Made by a program: the position numbers and the translations under genes. From Duganella sp. Root1480D1 (GTDB lineage: Bacteria > Pseudomonadota > Gammaproteobacteria > Burkholderiales > Burkholderiaceae_D), in NCBI RefSeq assembly GCF_001427305.1, contig NZ_LMFZ01000001.1, forward strand, positions 521,166 through 585,165: a stretch of 64,000 bases of DNA, given 5' to 3'. The notes beneath the pieces are model-generated. The model saw only the letters and a list, made by a program, of their open reading frames with translations, had not been told where the DNA came from and made no database searches. Of this stretch, positions 1 to 8,650 are shown piece after piece. How positions within the stretch are numbered: position 1 is the stretch's first letter; each line of letters opens with the position of its first letter.

Positions 1-672
1 CATCAATTTGGCAGCGCCGTCGCCACCGACAACGCGCTGATCCGCAATCGCGTGCTGCGCAACACTTACTGGCTGCTGGCCCTGTCGATGATCCCGACCG
101 TGCTGGGCGCGGCCGCAGGCCTGTTCTTCCATGTGCCGATTCCACGCGGCTTCATCGGCTTCATCGCGTTCATGGCGATCGCCTTCGGTTTCTTCTGGGC
201 TATTGAAAAGAACAAGGACACCGGCGTCGGCGTTGCCCTGCTGCTGGGCTTCACCTTCTTCATGGGCCTGATGCTGACTCCGCTGCTCAGCCGCACCCTC
301 GGTTATTCCAACGGCCCGACGCTGATCATGACAGCCTTTGGCGGTACCGGCGCCATCTTCGCCGCACTGGCCAGCTACGCCACCGTGACCAAGCGTGATT
401 TCTCGATGATGGGCAAGTGGCTGTTCGCGGCCGTGATCGTGCTGGTCCTGGCGTCGATTGCCAACATCTTCCTGGGCATGAGCGCGCTGTCGATCGTGAT
501 CTCCGTGATGGTGATTGCCGTGTTCTCGGCTTACATCCTGTTTGACGTGCAGCGCATCGTCAACGGCGGCGAAACCAACTACGTTTCCGCCACCCTGGCA
601 CTGTACCTGGACGTGTACAACATCTTCACCAGCCTGCTGAACCTGCTGGGCCTGGCCGGCGACCGCGACTAA
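1..672 (+). CDS. Bax inhibitor-1 / YccA-family membrane protein (5' partial)
   Basis: The frame is open from the first base of the window, so the start lies upstream. 223 codons are visible before the TAA. The visible part begins just before the VLRNTYWLL motif that is typical of the first membrane segment in YccA/YbhL proteins. About seven hydrophobic helices follow, including FLGMSALSIVISVMVIAVFS and a late segment ending YLDVYNIFTSLLNLLG, a family hallmark. Members are inner-membrane proteins; YccA of E. coli interacts with the FtsH protease, and others are proposed ion channels. A methionine at position 52 would drop only a short N-terminal stretch, but the conserved residues before it argue for the longer reading frame. 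A strong hairpin terminator follows. Confidence 0.9.
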   Translation, partial: HQFGSAVATDNALIRNRVLRNTYWLLALSMIPTVLGAAAGLFFHVPIPRGFIGFIAFMAIAFGFFWAIEKNKDTGVGVALLLGFTFFMGLMLTPLLSRTLGYSNGPTLIMTAFGGTGAIFAALASYATVTKRDFSMMGKWLFAAVIVLVLASIANIFLGMSALSIVISVMVIAVFSAYILFDVQRIVNGGETNYVSATLALYLDVYNIFTSLLNLLGLAGDRD

Positions 673-691
673 GCGCTACCCTGCCTCATCG

Positions 692-718
692 AAAAGCCGG
701 CCTTCGCGCCGGCTTTTT
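692..718 (+). terminator. Rho-independent terminator after the Bax inhibitor-1 gene
   Basis: A perfect 10-bp stem (692-701 pairs with 708-717), loop CTTCGC, with the T-run forming the end of the right arm and its tail. It lies 20 bases after the TAA at 672 and separates this gene from the esterase gene. Confidence 0.85.
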
Positions 719-756
719 CTTTGCCCTGGCGCCGGATTTGCCGTTATCATAATTGC

Positions 757-1716
757 ATGAAAACGCCACTTTCAGCCGCCCTTGCCGCATTGCTGCCTTG
801 CGCCCTGCACGCAGCAACCATGACCTCCGCCGACATCCAGCGCCCCGAGGGCGCCCGCCACTACCTGATGGCGGAGCCGCAGCAGCCGGCCGCGGGCAAG
901 CGCCCGCTGGTGCTGATCCTGCATGGGCACGCCGGCTCGGCCAACCTGGTATTCGGTCGCGAGCGGCTGCGGGTCCCGATGCAGCAATGGCTGGCTATCG
1001 CCGACCGCGAACAGTTGCTGGTGATAGCGCCGGATGGCGCCAAGGGCAGTGACAACAAGGCCGGCTGGAACGACTGCCGCGCCGACGCCAGCACCAGCCC
1101 CAAGACCGACGACGTCGGCTTTATCGGCGCCCTGATCGACAAAGCGATTGCCGAACATAACGCGGACCCGTCGCGCATTTATGTCATGGGCATGTCCAAC
1201 GGCGGTGGCATGACTTACCGCCTTGGTGTGGAACTTGGGTCGCGCCTGGCCGGCATTGCCGCCATGGCCGCAGTATGGCCGGCCAAGAGCCTGTGCGCCG
1301 CGCCCAGCACGCCGTTGCCGGTGATGGTGATTCACGGCACCGCCGACAAGATCGTGCCATACGGCGGCGGGGAAATCGGGGGAATGATGCTGCGCGGGCG
1401 CGGCACCTCGCTTCCCGTGGAGCAGACCCTGTCGCTGTGGCGCAAGCTGGACCAGCTACCGGATGCGCCAACGCAAGACGCCGCCCTGCCCCATCACAAG
1501 GAATCGGGCGACACTTCAGCCCACCGTTACGTATGGGGCAGCGATCCGCACGGCCTGCAGGTTGAATTTTTCAAAGTTGCCAAGGGCGGCCACACGGAGC
1601 CGAGTATTCGGCACCGCTTGCAGTGGTATGCCGACATCCTGCTTGGCGCCCAGAATGCCGATTTTGAATCGGCGGAAGAAGCATGGCGCTTCTTCCGCGA
1701 CAAGCGCCGCCAGTAG
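757..1716 (+). CDS. Secreted PHB-depolymerase-like esterase (LpqC family)
   Basis: 319-residue alpha/beta hydrolase with an N-terminal signal peptide (MKTPLSAALAALLPCALHAA, cleavage near residue 20). The nucleophile elbow is GMSNG with Ser147. The likely acid is Asp197 in VIHGTADKIVP and the likely base is His279 in AKGGHTEPS. The oxyanion segment is LILHGHAG around residues 53-60. This order matches the PHB depolymerase / LpqC family, which hydrolyses polyester or feruloyl-type ester bonds outside the cytoplasm. The ATG at 757 is chosen over an in-frame TTG at 721 because the TTG abuts the upstream terminator and would hide the signal peptide. It is convergent with rlmD, with six bases between the two genes. 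The substrate is not determinable from sequence alone. Confidence 0.85.
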   Translation: MKTPLSAALAALLPCALHAATMTSADIQRPEGARHYLMAEPQQPAAGKRPLVLILHGHAGSANLVFGRERLRVPMQQWLAIADREQLLVIAPDGAKGSDNKAGWNDCRADASTSPKTDDVGFIGALIDKAIAEHNADPSRIYVMGMSNGGGMTYRLGVELGSRLAGIAAMAAVWPAKSLCAAPSTPLPVMVIHGTADKIVPYGGGEIGGMMLRGRGTSLPVEQTLSLWRKLDQLPDAPTQDAALPHHKESGDTSAHRYVWGSDPHGLQVEFFKVAKGGHTEPSIRHRLQWYADILLGAQNADFESAEEAWRFFRDKRRQ

Positions 1717-1722
1717 GCAGGC

Positions 1723-3063
1723 TTAAGCCAGGTCGAACACCGCCATCGATTCGACGTGCGAGGTGTGCGGGAACATGTTCATCACGCCGGCTTGCGACAT
1801 GCGGTAGCCAGCACGGTGCACCAGCACACCCGCGTCGCGCGCCAGGGTCGACGGCGAGCACGAGACGTAGACGATACGCTTCGGCAGCATGTCCGGGTTC
1901 GATTCCTTCAGTTCGGCCAGCGCCAGCGACAGCGCCATCGCGCCATCGCGCGGCGGGTCGATCAGCATGCGGTCGAATTTGCCGAGGGCGATCAGGTCGT
2001 CCTTGGTGATTTCGAACAGGTTACGGCACTGGAAGGTGGTGTGGCCATCGACGCCATTTACCTTGGCATTGGACAGCGCGCGCTCGGTCAGCGCGGTCGA
2101 ACCTTCGATGCCCACCACTTCGCGCGCCATGGTCGCCAGCGGCAGCGTGAAATTGCCCAGGCCGCAGAACAGGTCGGCCACGCGTTCATCCTTCTGCACA
2201 TCCAGCAGGCGCAGCGCCTTGTGCACCAGCACGCGGTTGATGTGGTGGTTCACCTGGGTGAAATCGGTCGGCTTGAACGGCATCTTGATGCCGAATTCCG
2301 GCAGCGTGTAGTACAGCTCCTTGCCCGCCGGGTAAAACGGGTAGGCGGTGTCCGGGCCTTTAGGCTGCAGCCACCACTGGATCTGGTACTGGTCGGCGAA
2401 AGCTTTCAGCTTGTCTTCGTCACCCTCGCCCAGCGGCACCATATTGCGCATCACCAGCACGGTGTTGTCTTCGCCGACGGCCAGCTCGATCTGCGGCACT
2501 TTGTCGAAGATGGTCAGCGAGTGGATCAGGGCGCGCAGCGGCATCATCATGTCCGATACGTGCTTGGGCAGGATCTGGCAGCTCTGGATGTCGGCCACGA
2601 ACACCGATTTCTTTTCATGGAAGCCGACCAGCACCGTGCCCTTCTTGGCCACATAGCGCGAGGACAGGCGCGCACGGTAACGGTAGCCCCAGGTCGGGCC
2701 GTACATCGGGCGCATCATGGTGTCGGACTTGACCTTGGACAGGTGCCACAGGTTGTCTTCCAGCACGCGCTGCTTGATTGCGACCTGGGCCGAAGCTTCC
2801 AGGTGCTGCATGGAGCAGCCGCCGCAGATGTCGAAGTGCTCGCACTTCGGCTTGACGCGCATCGACGATTCCTTGTGCAGCGCCGTCATGCGGCCCTGCT
2901 CCCAGTTCTTCTTCTTGCGCAGCAGCTCGAAGCTGACTTTTTCGCCCGGCAGCGCGCCTTCGATGAAGACGACCTTGCCCGGCGAGCCGTCTTCGTTCTC
3001 GATGTGGCCAACGCCACGGGCATCCATGTCCAGGGATTTGATTTCGACGATGTTGTCTTGCAT
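1723..3063 (-). CDS. rlmD: 23S rRNA (uracil-C5)-methyltransferase RlmD
   Basis: 446 residues, as expected for RlmD (RumA), the SAM-dependent enzyme that makes m5U1939 in 23S rRNA. An N-terminal TRAM-like RNA-binding domain covers about residues 1-60. The iron-sulfur cluster cysteines are visible in KCEHFDICGGCSMQHL (Cys74, Cys80, Cys83), with a fourth in QSCQILP. The SAM-binding motif is DLFCGLGNFTLPLA, followed by IDPPRDGA, and the catalytic cysteine sits in VSCSPSTLARD. It is separated from rpoS by a repeat element. No clear Shine-Dalgarno is seen before the ATG at 3063. RlmC-type paralogues are smaller, so RlmD is preferred. Confidence 0.93.
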   Translation of the reverse strand: MQDNIVEIKSLDMDARGVGHIENEDGSPGKVVFIEGALPGEKVSFELLRKKKNWEQGRMTALHKESSMRVKPKCEHFDICGGCSMQHLEASAQVAIKQRVLEDNLWHLSKVKSDTMMRPMYGPTWGYRYRARLSSRYVAKKGTVLVGFHEKKSVFVADIQSCQILPKHVSDMMMPLRALIHSLTIFDKVPQIELAVGEDNTVLVMRNMVPLGEGDEDKLKAFADQYQIQWWLQPKGPDTAYPFYPAGKELYYTLPEFGIKMPFKPTDFTQVNHHINRVLVHKALRLLDVQKDERVADLFCGLGNFTLPLATMAREVVGIEGSTALTERALSNAKVNGVDGHTTFQCRNLFEITKDDLIALGKFDRMLIDPPRDGAMALSLALAELKESNPDMLPKRIVYVSCSPSTLARDAGVLVHRAGYRMSQAGVMNMFPHTSHVESMAVFDLA

Positions 3064-3117
3064 AGCGATTAAGGTTGCAGCCGGCGCGGGGAGCGCCCAA
3101 AGCCCGCTATGATAGCA

Positions 3118-3221
3118 AAAACCGGTACCCCGGTGTCAGACCCGTGGGGTCTGACACCGATACGCGACCGCCGCGGGCCGGTGTCTGACCCTGCGGGTCA
3201 GACACCGCTTTACCGGTTTTA
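3118..3221. repeat. Stop-anchored intergenic repeat: two GTGTC(A/T)GACCC dyads between rlmD and rpoS
   Basis: Outer inverted arms AAAACCGGTA (3118-3127) and TACCGGTTTT (3211-3220) enclose two perfect hairpins. The first is 3131-3159, with 13-bp arms CGGTGTCAGACCC and spacer GTG. The second is 3179-3207, with arms CGGTGTCTGACCC and spacer TGC. The right arm runs into the rpoS TAA (3219-3221 on plus is TTA). Related elements occur at 22466-22569, 24363-24434, 52891-52956 and 62056-62096. It could act as a 3'-end stabiliser, terminator or protein-binding site; no poly-T tract follows the hairpins. Confidence 0.85.
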
Positions 3222-4232
3222 GAGGAGAGAATCGCGCACGACGCCGCGTGCCGCCATGGCGCGTTTCAGCTTGACCAGCGCCTCCTGCTGGATCTGGCGC
3301 ACCCGCTCCCGCGTCACGCCCATTTCCTCGGCCAGCGTCTCCAGCGTGGCCGGATCGTCGTTATCCAGCCCGAAGCGCCGCATGATGACGATACGCTGCT
3401 TGTCCGGCAGCTTGGTCAGCCAATCGCGCACCAGCACCGTCATCTCATGGTGCTCGGCCCGTGCATCGGGCGAATCCTCGGAATCGCCCGGCAGCATGTC
3501 CATCAGCGAAGACTGGGGGTCGTTATCCAGCGGCGCATCGAGCGAAGTGGCATGCTCGGAGAGGGCCAGGATATCCTGCACCTCCTCCACTGGCCGCCCC
3601 ACCAGGTCGGCGATATCCTCCGCCGTGGCATCCTTGCCGTTGTGGTGCTGCGCCTCCAGGTGGTACTTCCCCCGCAGGATCTGGTTCAGTTCGCGCACCA
3701 TGTGCACCGGCAGGCGCACCGTGCGCGCCTGGTTCATGATGGCGCGCTCGATGCTCTGGCGGATCCACCAGGTGGCATAGGTAGAGAAGCGGAAACCGCG
3801 CTCCGGCTCGAACTTGTCGATGGCGCGCATCAGGCCGATATTGCCCTCCTCGATCATGTCGAGCAGGACCACGCCGCGGTTGATGTAATGCTTGGCGATC
3901 GAGACCACCAGGCGCAGGTTATGCTCGATCATGGTCTGGCGGGCGGAGAAATCGCCCTGCTTGGCCAGGGTGGCGAAATGCACTTCCTGCGGCGCCGTCA
4001 GCAAGGGCCGGGTGCCGATCTGGTTCAGGTAGTGCTGGGTAGTGTCGGTGGAGAGCTCCGCCGCCAGCACTTTTTTCAGCTCGTCGACAGTTTCAAGGAC
4101 GGCGCTGGCGCCTTCAACCGCGACTTCGCCGTCCGGCTCCATGGAATCGATCGCTACTTCATCGATCGGCTCGTCCGGGAATTCCTCAGGAATCGAGTCG
4201 TCTTCCAGTTGGTCATTCGGCGAGCGTGTCAT
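3219..4232 (-). CDS. rpoS: RNA polymerase sigma factor RpoS
   Basis: 337-residue sigma-70 family protein. Region 1.2 starts near [15 protein letters not shown] and region 2 contains [19 protein letters not shown] and [16 protein letters not shown]. Region 3 follows, and region 4.2 carries the helix-turn-helix [20 protein letters not shown]. There is an acidic 60-residue N-terminal tail and no region 1.1, which fits RpoS rather than RpoD. It directly follows nlpD (8-base gap), the classical surE-pcm-nlpD-rpoS order, so identity is secure. RpoS directs stationary-phase and general stress transcription. A promoter inside nlpD is usual in other proteobacteria, but none was identified here. The stop codon lies inside a repeat element. 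Confidence 0.95.
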   Translation of the reverse strand: MTRSPNDQLEDDSIPEEFPDEPIDEVAIDSMEPDGEVAVEGASAVLETVDELKKVLAAELSTDTTQHYLNQIGTRPLLTAPQEVHFATLAKQGDFSARQTMIEHNLRLVVSIAKHYINRGVVLLDMIEEGNIGLMRAIDKFEPERGFRFSTYATWWIRQSIERAIMNQARTVRLPVHMVRELNQILRGKYHLEAQHHNGKDATAEDIADLVGRPVEEVQDILALSEHATSLDAPLDNDPQSSLMDMLPGDSEDSPDARAEHHEMTVLVRDWLTKLPDKQRIVIMRRFGLDNDDPATLETLAEEMGVTRERVRQIQQEALVKLKRAMAARGVVRDSLL

Positions 4233-4240
4233 GGGTGTAT

Positions 4241-5134
4241 CTAGCGGTTAGGCAGGAATTTCGATGGATCCACCGGCTTGCCCTGCTGCCTTATCTCAAA
4301 GTGCAGCTTGACCGTGTCGGTATCGGAGTCCCCCATTTCAGCAATTGCCTGGCCCCTGCGCACTTCCTGCCCCTCCTTCACCAGGATCGAGCGGTTATGG
4401 GCATAGGCCGACAACAGGCTGTTACTGTGCTTCACAATGACGAGATTACCATATCCGCGGATGCCGCTACCTGCATACATCACTTTTCCTCGTTCGGCAG
4501 CCAACACTTGTTGCCCGGCGCGTCCGGCGATATCGATACCCTTGTTCTTGCCCTCGTCGAACTGGGCCACCACGCGGCCATCGGACGGCCAGGTCCACGA
4601 CAGGTCGCGGTCTTCCGCGCTGACCGCCGCTGGCGGCGCCACGGCCGGAGCGGGGGCCGGGGCCAGGCTGGCCACCACGGCCGGTTTCTCGCCGCGCTCG
4701 TCGGTTTTCTGCAAATCCGCCACCGCAGTGTCGGAATACGGACGCTTTTCACCTTTCGGGGTCGACTTGCGCGGCGGCGGCGGGGTTTTCTCGATCTGCG
4801 GCGGGGTCGGCACGGCAGCGACCTGCACGCCCTCTGGCTGCGTCAGGCGCAGCACCTGGTCGACCTTGATGTCGTCCGGGTTGGTCAGGTTGTTCCATGC
4901 TGCCAGGTCGCGGTAATTCAGGCCGCGGTCAAAGGCGATGCGGATCAGGGTGTCGCCCTTATGGACGGTGTAGTAGCCATCCTTGTCTTTCGGTTCCTCC
5001 GGGGCCGGTTTGGCCGGTGCGACAGGAAGTGGCATCGAGCGATCCTCGACCGGGGCCGGCTGCTTCACGGTTTCACAGGCGGTCAGCACGACCAGCGAGG
5101 CGGCCATCAGGAAAAGGGAATATTTCTTCGTCAT
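4241..5134 (-). CDS. nlpD: NlpD-type lipoprotein (LysM + degenerate M23), amidase activator
   Basis: 297 residues. The lipoprotein signal has lipobox LTAC ([20 protein letters not shown]). A LysM peptidoglycan-binding domain starts at [21 protein letters not shown] Pro/Ala-rich linker leads to a C-terminal LytM/M23 fold, from [12 protein letters not shown] to [14 protein letters not shown]. The zinc-binding His of active M23 peptidases is replaced in GIDIAG, and the HxH is HFE, so the domain should be non-catalytic. That is normal for NlpD, which activates the amidase AmiC at the septum. The start at 5134 is chosen because the lipoprotein signal begins there; a longer frame to 5227 would bury it. 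Sits between pcm (16-base gap) and rpoS. Confidence 0.93.
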   Translation of the reverse strand: MTKKYSLFLMAASLVVLTACETVKQPAPVEDRSMPLPVAPAKPAPEEPKDKDGYYTVHKGDTLIRIAFDRGLNYRDLAAWNNLTNPDDIKVDQVLRLTQPEGVQVAAVPTPPQIEKTPPPPRKSTPKGEKRPYSDTAVADLQKTDERGEKPAVVASLAPAPAPAVAPPAAVSAEDRDLSWTWPSDGRVVAQFDEGKNKGIDIAGRAGQQVLAAERGKVMYAGSGIRGYGNLVIVKHSNSLLSAYAHNRSILVKEGQEVRRGQAIAEMGDSDTDTVKLHFEIRQQGKPVDPSKFLPNR

Positions 5135-5150
5135 TCTATTGATCTGTGTG

Positions 5151-6035
5151 TTAAACGGTGCCAGGGCGCAGTGGCACAAAATGGCAGTCTTCCAGCGTCT
5201 GGCGCACCCATTCGTTCTTGCTGACACGGGTCACCAGTTCGAGATGCTGGGTGCGGGCCCCGACCGGGGCGACCAGGCGGCCGCCGATATTCAGTTGATC
5301 CAGCAAGGCCTGCGGCACTTCGAGGCCCGCGGCGGCAAGGATGATGCCATCGAAAGGCGCCGCCTGCGGCAAGCCTAGCATACCATCTCCGTAGTGCAAA
5401 CGCAGGTTCGGCACCCGCATCGGCCGCAAGTTGGCCTTGGCCAGTTCGTGCAGGGGCTTGATGCGCTCGATCGAGTACACCTCTTTCGCCACGCAGGCCA
5501 GCACTGCCGCCTGGTAGCCGCAGCCGGTGCCGATTTCCAGCACCCGGTGCAGATCCTGGCCGGCGCGCATCACCTCGATCATGCGCGCCACGATATAAGG
5601 CTGGGAAATGGTCTGGTGGTGGCCGATCGGCAGCGAGGCGTCGATATAGGCTTGCGGCGCCAGGCCTTCGTCCATGAACATATGGCGCGGCACGGTGTCC
5701 AGCGCGCCCAGCACCACGGGATCGCTGACGCCCTGCCTGGCTACCCGCTGCACCATGGCGCGGCGCACGCCGTCCGACACCAGCGCGCTCTGGCGCTGCC
5801 CCGCCAGCGGGGCAAGCTGTACCTGGGCGCGTTCCTGGGCGTAGGAGTGGGCCCGCGAAGGCGATGCCACCGGCTGCGGCGGGCGCCAGCCGCCAGGGCT
5901 GGCAGCGGCCGTGCGGGCTGCATTCTGGGTGGCGGTTTGTGGCGTGGCCACGGTGTTATAGACCGGCTTTTTCGCCGGGCTCTTGTCGGTAACGGATGAC
6001 AGGGGCAGCGGGAAAGTGCGGGTCTTTTCGCTCAT
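5151..6035 (-). CDS. pcm: Protein-L-isoaspartate O-methyltransferase
   Basis: 294 residues. The conserved core (about residue 85 to the end) holds [20 protein letters not shown], the substrate motif [15 protein letters not shown] and the SAM motif [16 protein letters not shown]. The enzyme methylates L-isoaspartyl residues of aged proteins so they can be repaired. The first roughly 80 residues are Ala/Pro/Thr/Gln-rich, not part of the usual 208-residue enzyme, and probably disordered. The start overlaps the surE stop as ATGA (6032-6035), implying translational coupling and supporting the long N-terminus. Part of surE-pcm-nlpD-rpoS. Confidence 0.93.
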   Translation of the reverse strand: MSEKTRTFPLPLSSVTDKSPAKKPVYNTVATPQTATQNAARTAAASPGGWRPPQPVASPSRAHSYAQERAQVQLAPLAGQRQSALVSDGVRRAMVQRVARQGVSDPVVLGALDTVPRHMFMDEGLAPQAYIDASLPIGHHQTISQPYIVARMIEVMRAGQDLHRVLEIGTGCGYQAAVLACVAKEVYSIERIKPLHELAKANLRPMRVPNLRLHYGDGMLGLPQAAPFDGIILAAAGLEVPQALLDQLNIGGRLVAPVGARTQHLELVTRVSKNEWVRQTLEDCHFVPLRPGTV

Positions 6036-6769
6036 GCGATGGCCTTTGCCAGGGAATCGAGTTGCTGGCGATGGGTCAGGTCGATCTGCAAAGGCGTCAG
6101 CGACACGCAGCCATTGGCCACGGCATGGAAGTCGGTGCCCTCGCCGGCATCCTTGCAGGCGCCCGGCGGGCCAATCCAGTATATTTCGCGGCCGCGCGGA
6201 TCGAGCGCCTTGACCACGGGTTCGGCCTGATGGCGGCGGCCCAGGCGGGTCGGCGTCAACGGTCCCAATTGCTCATACGGCAGGTTCGGGATGTTCACGT
6301 TCAGCAGGTAAGGCCGCTCCAGCAGCTCCAGGTAGCGCTGCACCAGCTCGCGCGCCACGCGGGCGGCAGCATCGACATTGGCCCAGCCGTAGGAACCCTG
6401 CGAAAACGCCATGGCCGGCACGCCGAACAGGTAGCCCTCGGTGGCGGCGGCCACGGTGCCGGAATACAGGGTGTCGTCGCCCATGTTCGGGCCGTTGTTA
6501 ATGCCCGACACCACCAGGTCCGGCACATGGTCCAGCAGTCCGGTCAGCGCCACGTGGACGCAATCGGTCGGCGTGCCGTTGACAAAATAGAAACCATTGG
6601 CCGCCTGGTGCACCGACAAGGGGCGGTCCAGGGTCAGGGAATTGGAGGCGCCGGAGCGATTGCTGTCCGGCGCCACAACCACGATATCGGCAATTGGCTG
6701 CAGGGCTTCCGCCAGCGCATTGATGCCAGGCGCCAGGTAGCCGTCGTCGTTACTGATAAGGATTCTCAT
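6032..6769 (-). CDS. surE: 5'/3'-nucleotidase SurE
   Basis: 245 residues starting [15 protein letters not shown]; the two Asp in NDDG bind the divalent metal. Also present are [25 protein letters not shown] and [20 protein letters not shown], all SurE signatures. SurE is a stationary-phase survival phosphatase acting on nucleoside monophosphates. The ATG at 6769 is chosen because the motif begins at residue 1; an open frame further upstream crosses the terminator at 6806-6844. First gene of the surE-pcm-nlpD-rpoS set, overlapping pcm by four bases. Confidence 0.95.
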   Translation of the reverse strand: MRILISNDDGYLAPGINALAEALQPIADIVVVAPDSNRSGASNSLTLDRPLSVHQAANGFYFVNGTPTDCVHVALTGLLDHVPDLVVSGINNGPNMGDDTLYSGTVAAATEGYLFGVPAMAFSQGSYGWANVDAAARVARELVQRYLELLERPYLLNVNIPNLPYEQLGPLTPTRLGRRHQAEPVVKALDPRGREIYWIGPPGACKDAGEGTDFHAVANGCVSLTPLQIDLTHRQQLDSLAKAIA

Positions 6770-6805
6770 ACAGGGAATTTTACCTGAAGCAACGGGAAAA
6801 AAATC

Positions 6806-6844
6806 GGGACGTACCGCTTTTGCAAGAGCACGTCCCTTTTTTTT
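6806..6844 (-). terminator. Bidirectional hairpin terminator after the KGGVGR ATPase gene
   Basis: Arms GGGACGT (6806-6812) and ACGTCCC (6830-6836), with an inner GCTTTT/AAGAGC stem. A run of T follows on plus, and a run of A (T on minus) precedes it near 6798-6803. It closes the minus-strand TIR/ATPase cassette and insulates surE. The GGGACGTACC core recurs in the hairpin after acnA (49409-49435). Confidence 0.75.
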
Positions 6845-6855
6845 CCAAGACAAAT

Positions 6856-7908
6856 TTACATCGCCGCCGGCATCGGCCAGTACCCGGTCCGGTCCTGCTC
6901 CAGGGGGAAAACGTGGTGATTGTTCAGCGCAACCGGTTCAGCCGATGGCAGGCGTTGCCAGGGACATAGCCCGTCGCCAAACCACTGCATAAAGGCACCA
7001 TAGGCTTGCTGCAGGGCCAGCGCAGGCAGCGGCTCGCCGCTGGCCAGGCCTGCACAATGCGGCAGTCGCACCGCATCGAAGTAGTTTTCCAGCGACAGCC
7101 AGGGCAAGCCGTAGGCCTCGCCCAGCATGCCTTCAAACAGGGGCTGGTAGCCGCCCTCCCCGTCTTCGCCGCGCCGCCAGGACGAGGCCTGCTGCTCGTC
7201 CGACGTGTCGATGCGCGAAGGCAGCGGATAGACCAGCAACTGGCGCTGTTCGTCTTCATGGCAGCTGCGGTAGCCGGTGGCGCGCACCACCAGGTCCTGC
7301 AAGCCGTCCAGGTTTTGCCGGTTTGGCGCAAACACCAGCACCAGCCGCGTTGGCAGCAGCGTGGTACAGATGGCGGAGCAGTCGGCGCGCCCGCTGCGCG
7401 CGTCGACCAGCACATGGCCGAAACGGCGCGCCAGGCGCGCGGCAAAGGTGCGGAACAGCGCGGGGCAAGCGTCGAACAAGCTTTGCCAGTCCAGCATCGC
7501 CGCGCGTTCCGCATGGCTGCCATCGCACCGCCCAGCGCGCAGCAGCCACAGTGGCCGGTCATCGCATGCCCTTACCAGGTACTGCTCCCAGCAAACCGCA
7601 TCGAGCACCGCCTCGGCCAGCGCCTGGTCGCTGGCGTAGCGGCCGGCCCGCTCCTGCAGCTGGTCGCGGCATTCTTCGAACAGGTCCAGCACGCCCGGCG
7701 CCTGCGCCGAGCCGGGAAAGTAGTAATGCAGGCCCGGCGCTTCCAGGTCCCAGTCGACCAGCAGCACCGGAGCGGTGCGGCGGCATGCCAGGATGTGCCC
7801 GAGATTGGCCAGCGCCATGGTGCGGCCCACGCCGCCTTTATAGGAATAGAAAGTGGTGACTTCGCCGGCTGCGGGCAGCTCCGGCAGGTGCAGGCGTAGG
7901 TGTTCCAT
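6856..7908 (-). CDS. KGGVGR-variant MinD/ParA-like P-loop ATPase of a TIR cassette
   Basis: 350 residues. The deviant Walker A is [16 protein letters not shown] (residues 24-30 KGGVGRT), with Arg where MinD/ParA proteins have the second Lys. The A' motif is [12 protein letters not shown] (Asp52, Asp54). The Walker-B-like segment is [11 protein letters not shown] near residues 166-176, then [20 protein letters not shown]. This set defines the KGGVGR variant SIMIBI ATPases known from NTP-dependent conflict systems with TIR partners. The C-terminal third has no recognised domain. It lies 21 bases after the TIR gene with SD GAAAGAGC, so the two are an operon, closed by a terminator. Probably a nucleotide-driven switch for the TIR effector; that role is inference. 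It is not a plasmid-partition ParA: no parB or parS is nearby. Confidence 0.82.
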   Translation of the reverse strand: MEHLRLHLPELPAAGEVTTFYSYKGGVGRTMALANLGHILACRRTAPVLLVDWDLEAPGLHYYFPGSAQAPGVLDLFEECRDQLQERAGRYASDQALAEAVLDAVCWEQYLVRACDDRPLWLLRAGRCDGSHAERAAMLDWQSLFDACPALFRTFAARLARRFGHVLVDARSGRADCSAICTTLLPTRLVLVFAPNRQNLDGLQDLVVRATGYRSCHEDEQRQLLVYPLPSRIDTSDEQQASSWRRGEDGEGGYQPLFEGMLGEAYGLPWLSLENYFDAVRLPHCAGLASGEPLPALALQQAYGAFMQWFGDGLCPWQRLPSAEPVALNNHHVFPLEQDRTGYWPMPAAM

Positions 7909-7929
7909 GGCGCTCTTTCAGTGGTTTTT

Positions 7930-8535
7930 CTAGCGTGGGAAATGCGGCGGCGCCGGCGGGCGCCATTCCGGCGGCACCGGCGGCAGCACGAACTGCCTGC
8001 AATCGTGGCCGGGCGGGATGCTTGCCTTCAGGCAGTGGTAGTGCATCGTGATGCGGTCCACGATGCGCCGGATATCGGGCAGGAAATCGGGGTTGGTCTT
8101 CAAATCCCCGGTCGCCAGCGTATAGCGCGAAAAATCGACATACATGCCAGGCTCGCTGATCTGGCGCGGCAGGTTCAGCGGATGGCGGGTCATGATGACG
8201 GGAATGATCAAATGGCTGGGCAGCTCGTACCAGCCGCTGCGCTCGGCCTCGATCATCTGCATGGCGGCGAATTCGCGCCGGGTATATGGGTGGGCCTCGT
8301 ACTTGGGCGTATAGATCACGATCATCGTGGCGCTCTGGCACATGGCCAGCGCCAGACGGCGGTCGATATCGTCGCCGCCACCCAGTTGCTCGCTATCGAC
8401 AAAGAGTTCGGTCTCGTTGTCGAAATGGGGCTCAAGATAGCACTTCAGGGCATCGACCAGGTCGTCCTTGAAGTGGCTCATATATGCGTGCTGGCCATGC
8501 GCGTAACTGAAAAAGCAGCCGTACCGGATACTCAT
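7930..8535 (-). CDS. TIR-domain protein, candidate NADase effector
   Basis: 201 residues. The TIR signature begins at once: YGCFFSYAHG (residues 5-14) is box 1. LFVDSEQLGGGDDIDRRLALAM (from residue 44) covers the BB-loop region, and MIVIYTPKYEAHPYTRREFA ends with Glu88. That Glu occupies the place of the catalytic Glu in the (W/Y)CxxE motif of TIR NADases. A Pro-rich tail ends the protein (PPVPPEWRPPAPPHFPR). TIR domains in bacterial defence cleave NAD+ or make cyclic ADP-ribose signals after activation. First gene of the two-gene operon with the KGGVGR ATPase, divergent from a quinone oxidoreductase. No membrane segments are seen. Activity is inferred from Glu88 only. Confidence 0.82.
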   Translation of the reverse strand: MSIRYGCFFSYAHGQHAYMSHFKDDLVDALKCYLEPHFDNETELFVDSEQLGGGDDIDRRLALAMCQSATMIVIYTPKYEAHPYTRREFAAMQMIEAERSGWYELPSHLIIPVIMTRHPLNLPRQISEPGMYVDFSRYTLATGDLKTNPDFLPDIRRIVDRITMHYHCLKASIPPGHDCRQFVLPPVPPEWRPPAPPHFPR

Positions 8536-8584
8536 GGCAATCGCCTCCCCTGCCTGCCCAATGTATTCCCCTCCCGCGCGTTAA

Positions 8585-8604
8585 ACTTTGTGCCGGCGCA
8601 AAGT
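8585..8604. promoter_or_regulatory. Near-perfect 20-bp dyad in the TIR / oxidoreductase divergent region
   Basis: ACTTTG (8585-8590) and CAAAGT (8599-8604) flank GTGCCGGCGC; nine of ten base pairs match. It lies in the 115-base gap between two divergent genes, so it may be an operator for either. No T-run follows, so it is not a terminator. Confidence 0.4.
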
Positions 8605-8650
8605 GTTCTCGGGCATAATCGCACGATCGTTCGAATAATCTGGAGACCAA

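Noticed and set aside
3131..3207. Paired repeats resembling a CRISPR mini-array
   Set aside because: Palindromic dyads with short spacers, two units only, recurring at gene ends; no cas genes.
6856..7908. Plasmid-type ParA partition ATPase
   Set aside because: No parB or parS is adjacent; Walker A is KGGVGR and it pairs with a TIR gene.
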